This document shows, in pieces, positions 1 to 7,744 of a stretch of DNA of 64,000 bases. The notes beneath the pieces are model-generated. The model made no database searches. It had not been told where the DNA came from and saw only the letters and a program-made list of their open reading frames with translations. Source of the DNA: Nakamurella lactea DSM 19367 (GTDB lineage Bacteria > Actinomycetota > Actinomycetes > Mycobacteriales > Nakamurellaceae). Numbering within the stretch: position 1 is the stretch's first letter; every line of letters begins with the position of its first letter. Position numbers and translations under genes: made by a program. Location of the stretch: NCBI RefSeq assembly GCF_000426645.1, contig NZ_AUFT01000015.1, forward strand, positions 1 to 64,000. Reading direction: 5' to 3'.

Positions 1-116
1 AGGGTGACGACACCACCCTCTCCCGTACCGGCCGGGCCCTCGGCTTCTACGCCTTCAACCGGGCCGTGATGCCGCGTCGCTGGCGGGTCCCCAAGCCGCG
101 GGTCCAGCGCGGCTGA
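1..116 (+). CDS. 3' end of an unidentified gene
   Basis: An open frame enters from the left edge (first full codon at base 3) and stops at TGA 114-116, giving the last 37 residues of a protein. The tail is basic and aromatic (it contains FYAFNRAVMPRRWRVPKP). I do not recognise the family from this fragment. It lies 11 bases upstream of the TetR gene on the same strand, so the two may be co-transcribed. Confidence 0.5.
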   Translation, partial: GDDTTLSRTGRALGFYAFNRAVMPRRWRVPKPRVQRG

Positions 117-127
117 CGCTGCCGGAC

Positions 128-745
128 ATGCCGACCACCACCGCCGGCGTCACCGGACGCGGCGCCGCCCGCCGCGCGGCCATCGTGGCGGCGGCGGCGG
201 AGCTGTTCTCCCGCAACGGCTATGCCGCAGTCGGAATGGACTCGATCGGTGCCGCGGCTGGGGTGACCGGACCGGCCATCTACCGGCACTTCGATTCCAA
301 GGCCGCGGTGTTGGCCGCGGTCTTCGACCGGATCATCGACACCGTGGTGACCCGGCCGGCACCGGCCGCCGAGGATCCGGCACCGGCCGCCGACGATCCC
401 ACCGGGCCCACCGGGAATGCCGCGGAACGACTGACCGACGCCGTGCGGACCTACGCCGATGGTGTCGCTGCCAGCCGCACCGTGATGGCGGTCTTCGTCC
501 GCGAGGTGCACCATCTGCCCGATCGGGAGTCCGCACAGCTGATGCAGCGACAGCGAACCCTGGTGCACCGCTGGCGCGAACTGGTGGCCGAGCTGCATCC
601 GGATTGGCCGGAGCAGCGGGTGCGGACCGCAGTACACGCAGCATTCGGGCTGCTCAATGCCGTCGGCACCTTCACCTCTCCACTCACCGACGCCGAACTC
701 GCCGAGCAGCTGACTGCGCTGACGTTGGCCGCGCTCGCCGGCTGA
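128..745 (+). CDS. TetR family transcriptional regulator
   Basis: A 205-residue protein with a typical TetR N-terminal helix-turn-helix at about residues 15-60: an AELFSRNGYAAVGMDSIG helix pair followed by the recognition segment TGPAIYRHFDSKAAVL. The remainder is a variable ligand-binding helical domain with an Ala/Pro/Asp-rich loop near residue 75. Length fits the family. It is expected to be a cytoplasmic dimeric repressor. The target is unknown; the truncated upstream gene is the obvious candidate partner because of close same-strand spacing. It ends 3 bases before the convergent gltX stop. Confidence 0.85.
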   Translation: MPTTTAGVTGRGAARRAAIVAAAAELFSRNGYAAVGMDSIGAAAGVTGPAIYRHFDSKAAVLAAVFDRIIDTVVTRPAPAAEDPAPAADDPTGPTGNAAERLTDAVRTYADGVAASRTVMAVFVREVHHLPDRESAQLMQRQRTLVHRWRELVAELHPDWPEQRVRTAVHAAFGLLNAVGTFTSPLTDAELAEQLTALTLAALAG

Positions 746-748
746 CTC

Positions 749-2257
749 TCAGAGGTCGCCGGTCAGCCGGTCCAGCCTGGCCAGCGTTTCGTCCCGGCCC
801 AGGATGCGCATCGACTCGAACAGCGGCGGCGAGATCCGGGCCCCGGAGATCGCCACCCGGATCGGGGTGAAGGCCACCTTCGGCTTGAGCCCCATGCCAT
901 CGATCAACGCCGCCCGGACGGCCGCCTCGATCCGCTCGTCGGTCCAGTCGTCGACCCCGGCGACCGCGGCCCGGGCGGCGACGAGGATATCGGCGGTGCC
1001 CGCCGGGAGCTCGGCGCGCGCGTCGTCGGCGATCGGCAGTTCGGCGGCGCCGAGGAAGAACGGCCGGACGTACCCGCTGGCCTCGGTGAGCAGCGCCATC
1101 CTGGTCTGGATCAAGGGGGCGACCGCCGTCAGCGTCGTCAGCTGCTCGTCCGTGGGCGCCGCTCGCTCCGGGCCGAAGACGTTGTCCGCCACCAGGAACG
1201 GCACCATCCGACCGACGAAGTCGGCCTCGTCCAGCGAGCGGATGTACACGCCGTTCAACCAATCCAGCTTCTTCAGGTCGAAGATCGGGCCGGCCGGGTT
1301 GACCTTGCTCCACTCGAAGCCGGCGCTGAACTCGTCGAAGGTGAAGACCTCCCGCTCGACCGGGTTGCCGGCCTCGTCGGTCTCGGTGATCGGCGGGTAG
1401 GCCAACAGCGCCAGGAAGTTGACCAGCGCGTCCGGCAGGTAGCCCTGCTCGGCGAACCAGGTGAGCCGGGCCGCCGGGTTCTTCCGCTTGCTGATCTTGG
1501 ACTTGTCGGTGTTCCGCAGCAGCGGCATGTGCGCAAACGCCGGTGGCTGCAGACCCAACCAGCGGTACAGCAGCAGGTGTTTGGGCGTCGAGGAAATCCA
1601 CTCCTCGCCACGCACCACATGGGTGATGCCCATCAGGTGATCGTCGACCACGACGGCCAGGTGATAGGTGGGGTAGCCGTCGGCCTTGCGGATCACCTGG
1701 TCGTCCGGACGGGGTGCCTTCACCTCGCCGCGGATGAGATCGGTGAAGGCGATCGGCGCGTCGCGTGGAATCAGCATCCGGACCACTGGCGTCTCGGCGA
1801 AGCCCGGCAGGGTCGCTCGCTCCTCGGCGGTCTTGCCGTAGCAGAGCCGGTCGTAGCCGGTGGGGCGCTTGGCCTTCTGCTGGGCCTCGCGCATGTCGGC
1901 CAGTCGCTGCGGGGTGCACCAGCAGTAGTAGGCGTGGCCGTCGGCGAGCAGTTGTTCGACGAACGGCCGGTAGGTGTCCAGCCGCTCCGACTGACGGTAG
2001 GGCGCGCACGGCCCGCCGATGTCCGGCCCCTCGTCCCAGGTCAGGCCGAGCCAGCGCAGCGTGTCGTACACCTGCTGTTCGGAGTCCTCGCGGAACCTGG
2101 TCCGGTCGGTGTCCTCGATCCGGAGCAGGAACCGCCCGTCGTTCTTGCGCGCGAACGCGAGGTTGAACAGGGACATGTAGGCGGTGCCGACGTGCGGGTC
2201 GCCCGTGGGTGACGGGGCGACCCGGTCGCGGACAGCGCCGGGGAGATTTTCGGTCAT
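749..2257 (-). CDS. gltX: glutamyl-tRNA synthetase
   Basis: A 502-residue class I aminoacyl-tRNA synthetase that charges tRNA(Glu) with glutamate, and in organisms lacking GlnRS also tRNA(Gln). The HIGH-type motif reads PSPTGDPHVGTAYMSLFNLA near residue 15, and the KMSKS-type loop reads DKSKISKRKNP near residue 250. The catalytic domain is followed by the helical anticodon-binding part, ending in LDRLTGDL. Length is normal for bacterial GltX. It reads convergently with the TetR gene and lies 42 bases downstream of whiB7. Confidence 0.95.
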   Translation of the reverse strand: MTENLPGAVRDRVAPSPTGDPHVGTAYMSLFNLAFARKNDGRFLLRIEDTDRTRFREDSEQQVYDTLRWLGLTWDEGPDIGGPCAPYRQSERLDTYRPFVEQLLADGHAYYCWCTPQRLADMREAQQKAKRPTGYDRLCYGKTAEERATLPGFAETPVVRMLIPRDAPIAFTDLIRGEVKAPRPDDQVIRKADGYPTYHLAVVVDDHLMGITHVVRGEEWISSTPKHLLLYRWLGLQPPAFAHMPLLRNTDKSKISKRKNPAARLTWFAEQGYLPDALVNFLALLAYPPITETDEAGNPVEREVFTFDEFSAGFEWSKVNPAGPIFDLKKLDWLNGVYIRSLDEADFVGRMVPFLVADNVFGPERAAPTDEQLTTLTAVAPLIQTRMALLTEASGYVRPFFLGAAELPIADDARAELPAGTADILVAARAAVAGVDDWTDERIEAAVRAALIDGMGLKPKVAFTPIRVAISGARISPPLFESMRILGRDETLARLDRLTGDL

Positions 2258-2299
2258 GGCGCCCCCGATCCTAGGCGGTCGCCAACCGGCCCCGAACGC

Positions 2300-2548
2300 T
2301 CAGGCGACGGCCTTGCGCGGGCGGCCGCGGGCGCGCTTGCGGGCGATCACCACGCCGTGGTCGAACAGCTCGCCGCCCCAGACGCCCCAGGGCTCCTCAC
2401 GTTCGAGCGCGCCGGCCAGGCAGGCCGCCCGGATCGGGCACTCGGCGCACAAGGCCTTCGCCAGCTCGATGTCGTCAGGTCGCTCGGCGAACCACAGGTC
2501 CGGGTCCTCCGACCAGCACGGCAGCTCTCCGTCAACAAGCTTCAACAT
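2300..2548 (-). CDS. whiB7: WhiB7-type iron-sulfur transcription factor
   Basis: An 82-residue Wbl protein. The four cluster ligands are seen as a Cys before WSEDPDLWF and the CAECPIRAAC triad. It has the EPWGVWGGELFD turn and a C-terminal AT-hook, RKRARGRPRK, which distinguishes WhiB7 from other Wbl proteins. WhiB7 acts with the primary sigma factor to induce intrinsic antibiotic-resistance genes. The frame stays open upstream to a GTG at 2644, but I chose ATG 2548 because it gives the family length (about 82-95 residues) and is preceded by GAAGGGCAGG. A leader ORF and competing hairpins precede it. Confidence 0.88.
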   Translation of the reverse strand: MLKLVDGELPCWSEDPDLWFAERPDDIELAKALCAECPIRAACLAGALEREEPWGVWGGELFDHGVVIARKRARGRPRKAVA

Positions 2549-2551
2549 GCT

Positions 2552-2675
2552 GGCTACCTGCCCTTCGCCGGACGACCCCGAGCGGACACGACTGTCCGAC
2601 CCGCTCCACTGTGTGGTTCTGAGGTAGCCACGGGCATGGGGCACGTTCCCTATCCGACGATGCGGGCTACCTCAG
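2552..2675 (-). promoter_or_regulatory. whiB7 leader with competing hairpins
   Basis: On the minus-strand transcript, segment 1 (2675-2665, CTGAGGTAGCC) is an exact 11-base complement of segment 2 (2629-2619, GGCTACCTCAG). Segment 3 (2559-2552, AGGTAGCC) is complementary to the first 8 bases of segment 2 and sits in the whiB7 ribosome-binding region. The 1:2 and 2:3 pairings are mutually exclusive. A third small hairpin (CGGACA-GTCG-TGTCCG) lies between segments 2 and 3. No U-run follows, so this looks like translational rather than terminator control. Segment 1 overlaps the stop codon of the upstream citrate synthase gene. Confidence 0.5.
2554..2637 (-). CDS. upstream leader ORF of whiB7 (27 codons)
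   Basis: ATG 2637 opens a 27-codon frame (begins MPVATSEPHSG) that stops at TAG 2554-2556, five bases before the whiB7 ATG and out of frame with it. AGGGAA lies about 9 bases upstream of its ATG. Mycobacterial whiB7 is known to be controlled by a translated upstream ORF whose translation is disturbed by ribosome-targeting drugs; this ORF fits that role by position. The peptide itself has no recognisable domain and its function, if any, would be through translation in cis. Confidence 0.55.
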   Translation of the reverse strand: MPVATSEPHSGAGRTVVSARGRPAKGR

Positions 2676-3851
2676 ATGTGACATCCCGCTTGCCGGCACC
2701 GGCCGCTTCGGCGGCTCCCCCACATAGGCCGCGCTGGGCCGGATGATCTTGCGGTCGGCAGCCTGCTCGAGGATGTGCGCGCACCAGCCGACCATCCGGC
2801 TCACCGTGAAGGTCGGGGTGAACATGGATCGCGGGATACCGCACTGCTGCATCACCACGCCGGCGTAGAACTCGACGTTCGCGTACAGCTCACGGTCGGG
2901 TTTCAGTTCGGCGAGTCCGGCGACCACCTCTTTCTCGACGTCGACCGCGAACTCGATCAACTCGCCGCCCAGCGACCGGCCGATCTCGCGCAGCAGCACC
3001 GCCCGCGGATCCGCCGTCCGGTACACGGCATGTCCGAATCCCATGATCCGCTCGCCCGCCGAGACCTTCGCCCGCACCCAGTCCCTGGTGCGATCTGGAC
3101 TGCCGATCTCGTCCAGCCCGTCCAGCGCCCGGTCCGGGGCGCCGCCGTGCAGCGGACCGGAGAAGGTGCCGATGGCACCGCAGACGGCCGACACCAGGTC
3201 GGCACCCGAGGAGGCAACGGTCCTGGCAGTGAACGTCGAGGCGTTGAAGCCATGATCGATGGTGCTCACCAGATAGGCGTCGATCGCCCGCAGGTGGTCC
3301 GGATCCGGCACCGCGCCGGTGACGGCCCGCAGCCAATAGTCGGCGGTCGGCAGGTCCGGCTCCGGCTCGACGACCGGCAGGTCGTTGCGCAACCGGTACA
3401 GCCGGGCGAGCAGGACGGGGGTGACGGCGCAAACCCGCAACGCCGCGGCCGCCCGATCCGCCGGCGGCGAGCCCCACAGCGGCGGCACATCGTCGTGCGC
3501 ACCGAGGAAGGACAACGCGGTGCGCAGCGCTGCCAGCGGATGAAAGTCGTTGCCGGCCTTGGCGATCGCCGGCAGCAGCGCCGTGAGCGCGGGCGGCAGC
3601 TCGCGAAACCGGCCGACCTGTTCGAGCAGCCCGGTCCGTTCGGCGGCCGACGGCAGCCGGCCGGTGCGCATCAGGAACCAGGCGTCCTCGAAGGTGCGCC
3701 GCTGCGCCAGCTCGATCGCCGAGTACGGCCCGTAGTGATAAAAGCCCTCGGTGCCCCGTACGTCACCGATCGCGGTCTCCGCCACCAGCACGCCGGCCAG
3801 CCCGGCCGGCACGGTCAATGGCGCCGCGGTTGCTGTCGTGTCTGCCGTCAT
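2667..3851 (-). CDS. citA: citrate synthase family enzyme
   Basis: A 394-residue enzyme of the citrate/2-methylcitrate synthase family, which condenses oxaloacetate with acetyl-CoA (or propionyl-CoA). Catalytic histidines are visible in SGPLHGGA (H235) and MGFGHAVYRTADPR (H274). The usual catalytic aspartate of NVDFY is Glu here (NVEFYAGVV, E327), a conservative change. Start chosen at ATG 3851, with AGGAG 5 bases upstream; the longer frame upstream would run through the promoter region. It is divergent from an HTH-citrate synthase fusion and ends 119 bases before whiB7. Symbol by analogy with mycobacterial CitA; substrate not certain. Confidence 0.85.
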   Translation of the reverse strand: MTADTTATAAPLTVPAGLAGVLVAETAIGDVRGTEGFYHYGPYSAIELAQRRTFEDAWFLMRTGRLPSAAERTGLLEQVGRFRELPPALTALLPAIAKAGNDFHPLAALRTALSFLGAHDDVPPLWGSPPADRAAAALRVCAVTPVLLARLYRLRNDLPVVEPEPDLPTADYWLRAVTGAVPDPDHLRAIDAYLVSTIDHGFNASTFTARTVASSGADLVSAVCGAIGTFSGPLHGGAPDRALDGLDEIGSPDRTRDWVRAKVSAGERIMGFGHAVYRTADPRAVLLREIGRSLGGELIEFAVDVEKEVVAGLAELKPDRELYANVEFYAGVVMQQCGIPRSMFTPTFTVSRMVGWCAHILEQAADRKIIRPSAAYVGEPPKRPVPASGMSHLR

Positions 3852-3897
3852 GTCGGCTCCTCTCGTCAGCGACCACGGTCCGCTGCCCGAACGAATG

Positions 3898-3927
3898 TTG
3901 TCAATGTTGATCACATCAATGTATGAC
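3898..3927. promoter_or_regulatory. divergent promoter/operator between the citrate synthase genes
   Basis: An AT-richer patch in an 82-base divergent gap. On the plus strand TTGTCA (3898-3903) and TATGAC (3922-3927) are 18 bases apart; this would place the transcript start at about 3934, exactly at the ATG of the HTH-fusion gene, so a leaderless mRNA is likely. The motif TCAATGT occurs twice (3901 and 3916), 15 bases apart, around a central TGATCA palindrome. This is a plausible operator for the HTH protein, but binding is inferred only. Confidence 0.45.
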
Positions 3928-3933
3928 GGTGTC

Positions 3934-5133
3934 ATGACCATCGAGCCGACTCCCCCGCCCGACCACCTGAGCACCGAGCAGGCGGCCCGGGTGCTCGGCG
4001 TGAAACCGGAGACGATCTACGCCTATGTCAGCCGCGGCGTGCTGCCGAAGGTGACCGTGTCGGGCCGCCGGGGTTCCTGGTTCCCGGCCGACCTGGTGGA
4101 GACGCTCCGCTCGAAGGGGCCGCGGAACGCGCTGACCGGGATGGCCGAGCGGATCCACACCAGGGTCACCCTGCTGCACAACGACCGGCTGTACTACCGC
4201 GGGCGGGAGGCGGTGGAGCTGGCCGACTCGTCGACGTTCGAGCAGGTGTGCGCGCTGCTCTGGCAGTCCGAACCGGCGCCGCTGCCGCCACCCGCGGCGG
4301 TCGATCGCGGCGGCCTGATCGCCGGTATGCCCCGCCGGCTGGACATGGTGCGGACGTCGATCGCTGTCCTGGCCGGCTACGCCGAGGTCCGCGGTGACCT
4401 GTCCGCCGCTGCGGTGACAACAGCTGCGCGGCAGGCGATTTCGACGGCGATCGGGGTGTTGCCGTTGGTCGGTGCTGCGGCCGAACCGGACGCTCCGGCC
4501 GCCGACCGGCTGTGGCCCGCGGTCACCGCGCTGCCCGCCCGCCGCGATCGGATCAGGCTGCTGGAGGCCGCAATGATCCTGCTGGCCGATCACGAATTGG
4601 CCAGCTCCACCACCGCCGCCAGGGTCGCCGCCGGCACCAGGGCCGACCCGTACGGCGTGCTGACGGCCGCCCTCGGGGCGATGGACAGCCCGGCGCACGG
4701 AGCGGCGGCCAGCCGGGCCCGCCGGCTGTTGACCCAGGCCGTTGTCGACCCGGCCGCGGTGATCAGCGAGTACCTGGCCGGGGAACGGCAACCGCCGGGC
4801 TTCGGCCAGCTGATCTACACCGAACGCGATCCGCGCGCCGACTTCCTGCTGCAGCGGATCGCCGAGCTGCCGGGGACCGATCGGGGTTTGCTGCGCACCG
4901 CCCGGCGGTTGGTGGAGGAGTTCGACGGCCGCCGCGGCTGGTTCCCCAATTCGGATTTCGCACTGGCGCTGCTCGGCGAGGCGACCGGGATGGTCCCGGA
5001 CGGCGGCGACGTCATCTTCACCATCAGCCGACTCGCCGGCTGGACCGCCCACGCGCTGGAGGAGTACGCCGAACCGCCGCTGCGATTCCGGCTGCACGGG
5101 CTGTACGTCGGCGAACGCCCAGGGTTGGGATAA
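3934..5133 (+). CDS. helix-turn-helix/citrate synthase fusion protein
   Basis: A 399-residue protein. Residues 10-60 form an excisionase/MerR-like winged HTH (STEQAARVLGVKPETIYAYV followed by SWFPADLVETL). The rest is a citrate synthase fold. Of the three usual catalytic residues, H255 (SPAHGAAA) and D341 (NSDFALALL) are kept, but the histidine of GFGHxxY is Gln (GFGQLIYTERDPR, Q292), so normal catalysis is doubtful. Genes of this type sit beside citrate synthase genes in several actinobacteria. I infer a metabolite-responsive regulator or partner of the divergent enzyme. ATG 3919 is an alternative start; 3934 fits a leaderless transcript. Confidence 0.8.
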   Translation: MTIEPTPPPDHLSTEQAARVLGVKPETIYAYVSRGVLPKVTVSGRRGSWFPADLVETLRSKGPRNALTGMAERIHTRVTLLHNDRLYYRGREAVELADSSTFEQVCALLWQSEPAPLPPPAAVDRGGLIAGMPRRLDMVRTSIAVLAGYAEVRGDLSAAAVTTAARQAISTAIGVLPLVGAAAEPDAPAADRLWPAVTALPARRDRIRLLEAAMILLADHELASSTTAARVAAGTRADPYGVLTAALGAMDSPAHGAAASRARRLLTQAVVDPAAVISEYLAGERQPPGFGQLIYTERDPRADFLLQRIAELPGTDRGLLRTARRLVEEFDGRRGWFPNSDFALALLGEATGMVPDGGDVIFTISRLAGWTAHALEEYAEPPLRFRLHGLYVGERPGLG

Positions 5134-5179
5134 ATGGGGCATTTCGCCGGCGCGGGATGGTCGCAAGCGGCGCCCGGTT

Positions 5180-6520
5180 CTACAGCGTCAGATATCGCTG
5201 CAACTCGTACGGCGTCACCTGCCTGCGGTAAGCCTCCCACTCGGCTCGCTTGTTGCGCAGGAAGTAGTCGAAGACGTGCTCCCCCAACGCTTCTGCCACC
5301 AGCTCCGAGTTCTCCATGACCGTCAGCGCGGCCTCCAGCGAACCGGGCAGCTTGGCATAGCCGAGGGCACGGATCTCGGCGTCGGACACGCCGGAGATGT
5401 CCTCGTTGGTCGGATCGGGGAGCTGGTAGCCGTCCTTGATGCCCTTGAGTCCTGCGGCCAGCACCACCGCGAACAGCAGGTACGGGTTGGTGCCCGCGTC
5501 GGGCAGCCGGAACTCGATGCGCTGGCTGGACGACTTACCTGGCGAGTAGTTGGGCACCCGCACCAGCGCAGACCGGTTGGCCTGCCCCCAGGACACCACG
5601 GTCGGCGCCTCCTCCCCGATCACCAGCCGTTTGTAGGAGTTGACCCACTGGCAGCTGACCGCGGTGATCTCCGGGGCGTGCTGCAGGACGCCGGCCAGGA
5701 AGGCCCGGCCGGTGGCCGACATCTGGTATTCGTCATCCGGGTCGTGGAAGGCGTTGGTCTCCCCCTCGAACAGCGAGAAGTGGGTGTGCATCGCCGATCC
5801 GGGCTGATCGGGGAACGGCTTGGGCATGAAGGACGCGCGCACCCCCTGGGTGATCGCCACCTCTCGCACCACGTACCGGAACGACATGATGTTGTCGGCC
5901 ATGGTCAGCGCGTCCGCATACCGCAGGTCGATCTCCTGTTGCCCGGGCGCGCCCTCGTGGTGGGAGAACTCCACCGAGATCCCCATCGCCTCGAGGGTGT
6001 CGATGGCCTTGCGCCGGAAGTGCGGGGCGGCGTCGTGTGAGGCCTGGTCGAAGAAGCCCCCGCTGTCGGCCGGCACCGGCGGGGTGCCGTCCTGCGGCAG
6101 ACCCCGGAGCAGGAAGAACTCGATCTCCGGATGCACGTAACAGGTGAAGCCCATTTCGGCGGCGGCCTCCATCGACCGGCGCAGCACGTGCCGCGGATCG
6201 GCCCAGGACGGTGAACCGTCCGGCATCGCGATGTCACAGAACATCCGCGCCGAGTACGACCGGCCCTCGTCGGCCTCCCAGGGCAGCACCTGGAACGTCG
6301 CCGGATCGGGCTTGGCGACCATGTCCGACTCGTGGACCCGCGAATAGCCCTCGATCGCCGAGCCGTCGAAGCCGATGCCGTCGACGAACGCGCCCTCCAG
6401 CTCGGCCGGCGCGATCGCCACCGACTTCAGATAGCCCAACACGTCGGTGAACCACAGCCGCACGTAGCGGATGTCGCGCTCCTCGAGCGTGCGCAGGACG
6501 AACTGTTGCTGACGATCCAT
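5180..6520 (-). CDS. glnA2: glutamine synthetase, GlnA2 type
   Basis: A 446-residue type I glutamine synthetase (ATP-dependent glutamate plus ammonia to glutamine). It closely follows M. tuberculosis GlnA2 in length and motifs: start MDRQQQFVLRTLEERDIRYV, IGFDGSAIEGYSR, HPEIEFFLL, FSHHEGAPGQQEIDLR, and the C-terminus VTPYELQRYLTL. I do not see the NLYDLP-type adenylylation loop of GlnA1, so control by GlnE is unlikely. The start is supported by AAGGTGAG before ATG 6520. A possible GlnR half-box lies 23-38 bases upstream. Such GlnA2 enzymes can be auxiliary or act on other amines. Confidence 0.92.
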   Translation of the reverse strand: MDRQQQFVLRTLEERDIRYVRLWFTDVLGYLKSVAIAPAELEGAFVDGIGFDGSAIEGYSRVHESDMVAKPDPATFQVLPWEADEGRSYSARMFCDIAMPDGSPSWADPRHVLRRSMEAAAEMGFTCYVHPEIEFFLLRGLPQDGTPPVPADSGGFFDQASHDAAPHFRRKAIDTLEAMGISVEFSHHEGAPGQQEIDLRYADALTMADNIMSFRYVVREVAITQGVRASFMPKPFPDQPGSAMHTHFSLFEGETNAFHDPDDEYQMSATGRAFLAGVLQHAPEITAVSCQWVNSYKRLVIGEEAPTVVSWGQANRSALVRVPNYSPGKSSSQRIEFRLPDAGTNPYLLFAVVLAAGLKGIKDGYQLPDPTNEDISGVSDAEIRALGYAKLPGSLEAALTVMENSELVAEALGEHVFDYFLRNKRAEWEAYRRQVTPYELQRYLTL

Positions 6521-6542
6521 TCGCTCACCTTATGAGGACCAT

Positions 6543-6558
6543 GTTGCGGTCGCGTTAC
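6543..6558 (-). promoter_or_regulatory. candidate GlnR half-box upstream of glnA2
   Basis: Read on the minus strand, GTAAC-6 bases-GCAAC matches the gTnAc-n6-GaAAc half of the GlnR nitrogen regulator site. Only one half is visible; a full site would have a second pair. It lies just upstream of the glnA2 start. By motif only. Confidence 0.3.
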
Positions 6559-6643
6559 GCGGGAGCGCACCGGACGGGCCGCGGACGGTCGAGGGGGTCC
6601 GCTGGCGACTCTGCCGGGGCTGGCGAGCCGGTACGGTGACGCA

Positions 6644-7726
6644 ATGTCCGGACCCGAGGCGCCGGCCGAACCGGCCCCGAACGACGCCCCCGGCGTCGTC
6701 GGACCGCTGGTCACCGAGGACGCGGTGAGCTGGTCGCTGCCGGTCGTGGAGTTCGGCGACCGGGTCACCGGGGTCGACCTCGGCGTCGACTGGATTCTCA
6801 CCGAACCGCACACTTTCGACCGCAGCGGCGGAGACTGGACGCTGCGGCTGACCAGGCCGCTGGCCCACCGGTTCGAATACCAACTCATCCTGCACCGCCC
6901 GGACGGCGACGAGTTCGTCACCGATCCCACCAATCCGCTCCGGGTGCCCGGTCCGTTCGGCGACAAGTCCGAGATCCGCTTCCCGGACTATGCCGAGCCG
7001 GCCTGGCTGGGTACCGAGGTGGTCGGCGACACCGTCGAGATCGCCGATCCGCCCAGCAGTCTCGCCGTACCGGTGCCGATCCAGCTGTTCACTCCGGCAG
7101 GCCTGGCGCCAGAGACCGCTGCGCCACTGCTGATCGCCCACGACGGCAGCGACCTGACGACCCGCGGCGGGCTGTTGTCCTGGGCCTGCGCGCAACCGGA
7201 GCCGGTCCGGGTGGCGCTACTGGATCCACCGAACGGATACCGCGACGTCTGGTACGCCGCCGAGCCCGAGTACGCCGACCACATCGGCGGCGTCGTCATC
7301 CCCGCCCTGCGCGAGCGGGTCCGGACCTCCGCGACCCTCGGGCTGGGCGTCAGCCTCGGCGCGGTGTCGATGCTCACCATTCACCGGCGCCGGCCGGAAT
7401 CGCTGGACGCGCTCGCCCTGCAGTCCGGCTCGTTCTTCACCGCTGAACTCGACCCACAGGAATCGCGCTGGCCGCCGTTCGACCAGGTGGTGGCGGCGGT
7501 GTCGGCGATGTCGTCCGCGTTGCCGGGCCAGTCGCGGACCGTGCCGGTATTGATGACGGTCGGCGCGATCGAGGAGAATCGGGCCAACAACGAACAGCTG
7601 GCCGGCGCACTCACCTTCCAGGGCTACGACGTCGACGCCAGGATCGTGCCGGACGCACACACCATGATCGGCTGGCGCGATGCCTGGTCGCCGGGCCTTG
7701 ACCAGCTATTGCGCAAACTGGGCTGA
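6644..7726 (+). CDS. enterochelin-esterase-like alpha/beta hydrolase
   Basis: A 360-residue protein of the putative esterase (esterase D / Fes) family. Residues about 25-115 resemble the beta-sandwich domain found before the catalytic domain in Fes-like enzymes; the alpha/beta-hydrolase part follows. The nucleophile elbow is GLGVSLGAVS (S237), and a late histidine is in VPDAHTMIGW. No signal peptide is seen. It is the first of three same-strand genes (second esterase 18 bases on, then an ATP-grasp ligase). The natural ester substrate is unknown; siderophore cleavage is only one possibility. Confidence 0.75.
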   Translation: MSGPEAPAEPAPNDAPGVVGPLVTEDAVSWSLPVVEFGDRVTGVDLGVDWILTEPHTFDRSGGDWTLRLTRPLAHRFEYQLILHRPDGDEFVTDPTNPLRVPGPFGDKSEIRFPDYAEPAWLGTEVVGDTVEIADPPSSLAVPVPIQLFTPAGLAPETAAPLLIAHDGSDLTTRGGLLSWACAQPEPVRVALLDPPNGYRDVWYAAEPEYADHIGGVVIPALRERVRTSATLGLGVSLGAVSMLTIHRRRPESLDALALQSGSFFTAELDPQESRWPPFDQVVAAVSAMSSALPGQSRTVPVLMTVGAIEENRANNEQLAGALTFQGYDVDARIVPDAHTMIGWRDAWSPGLDQLLRKLG

Positions 7727-7744
7727 CGGACGGAAGGTGGCGCG

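Noticed and set aside
2549-2644. N-terminal extension of whiB7 from GTG 2644
   Set aside because: It would give a 114-residue protein with a non-conserved head; the ATG at 2548 fits the family and the extension region holds a separate leader ORF and hairpins.
3852-3974. N-terminal extension of citrate synthase to 3974
   Set aside because: This segment covers the divergent promoter region and the start of the opposite gene; ATG 3851 has a strong AGGAG.
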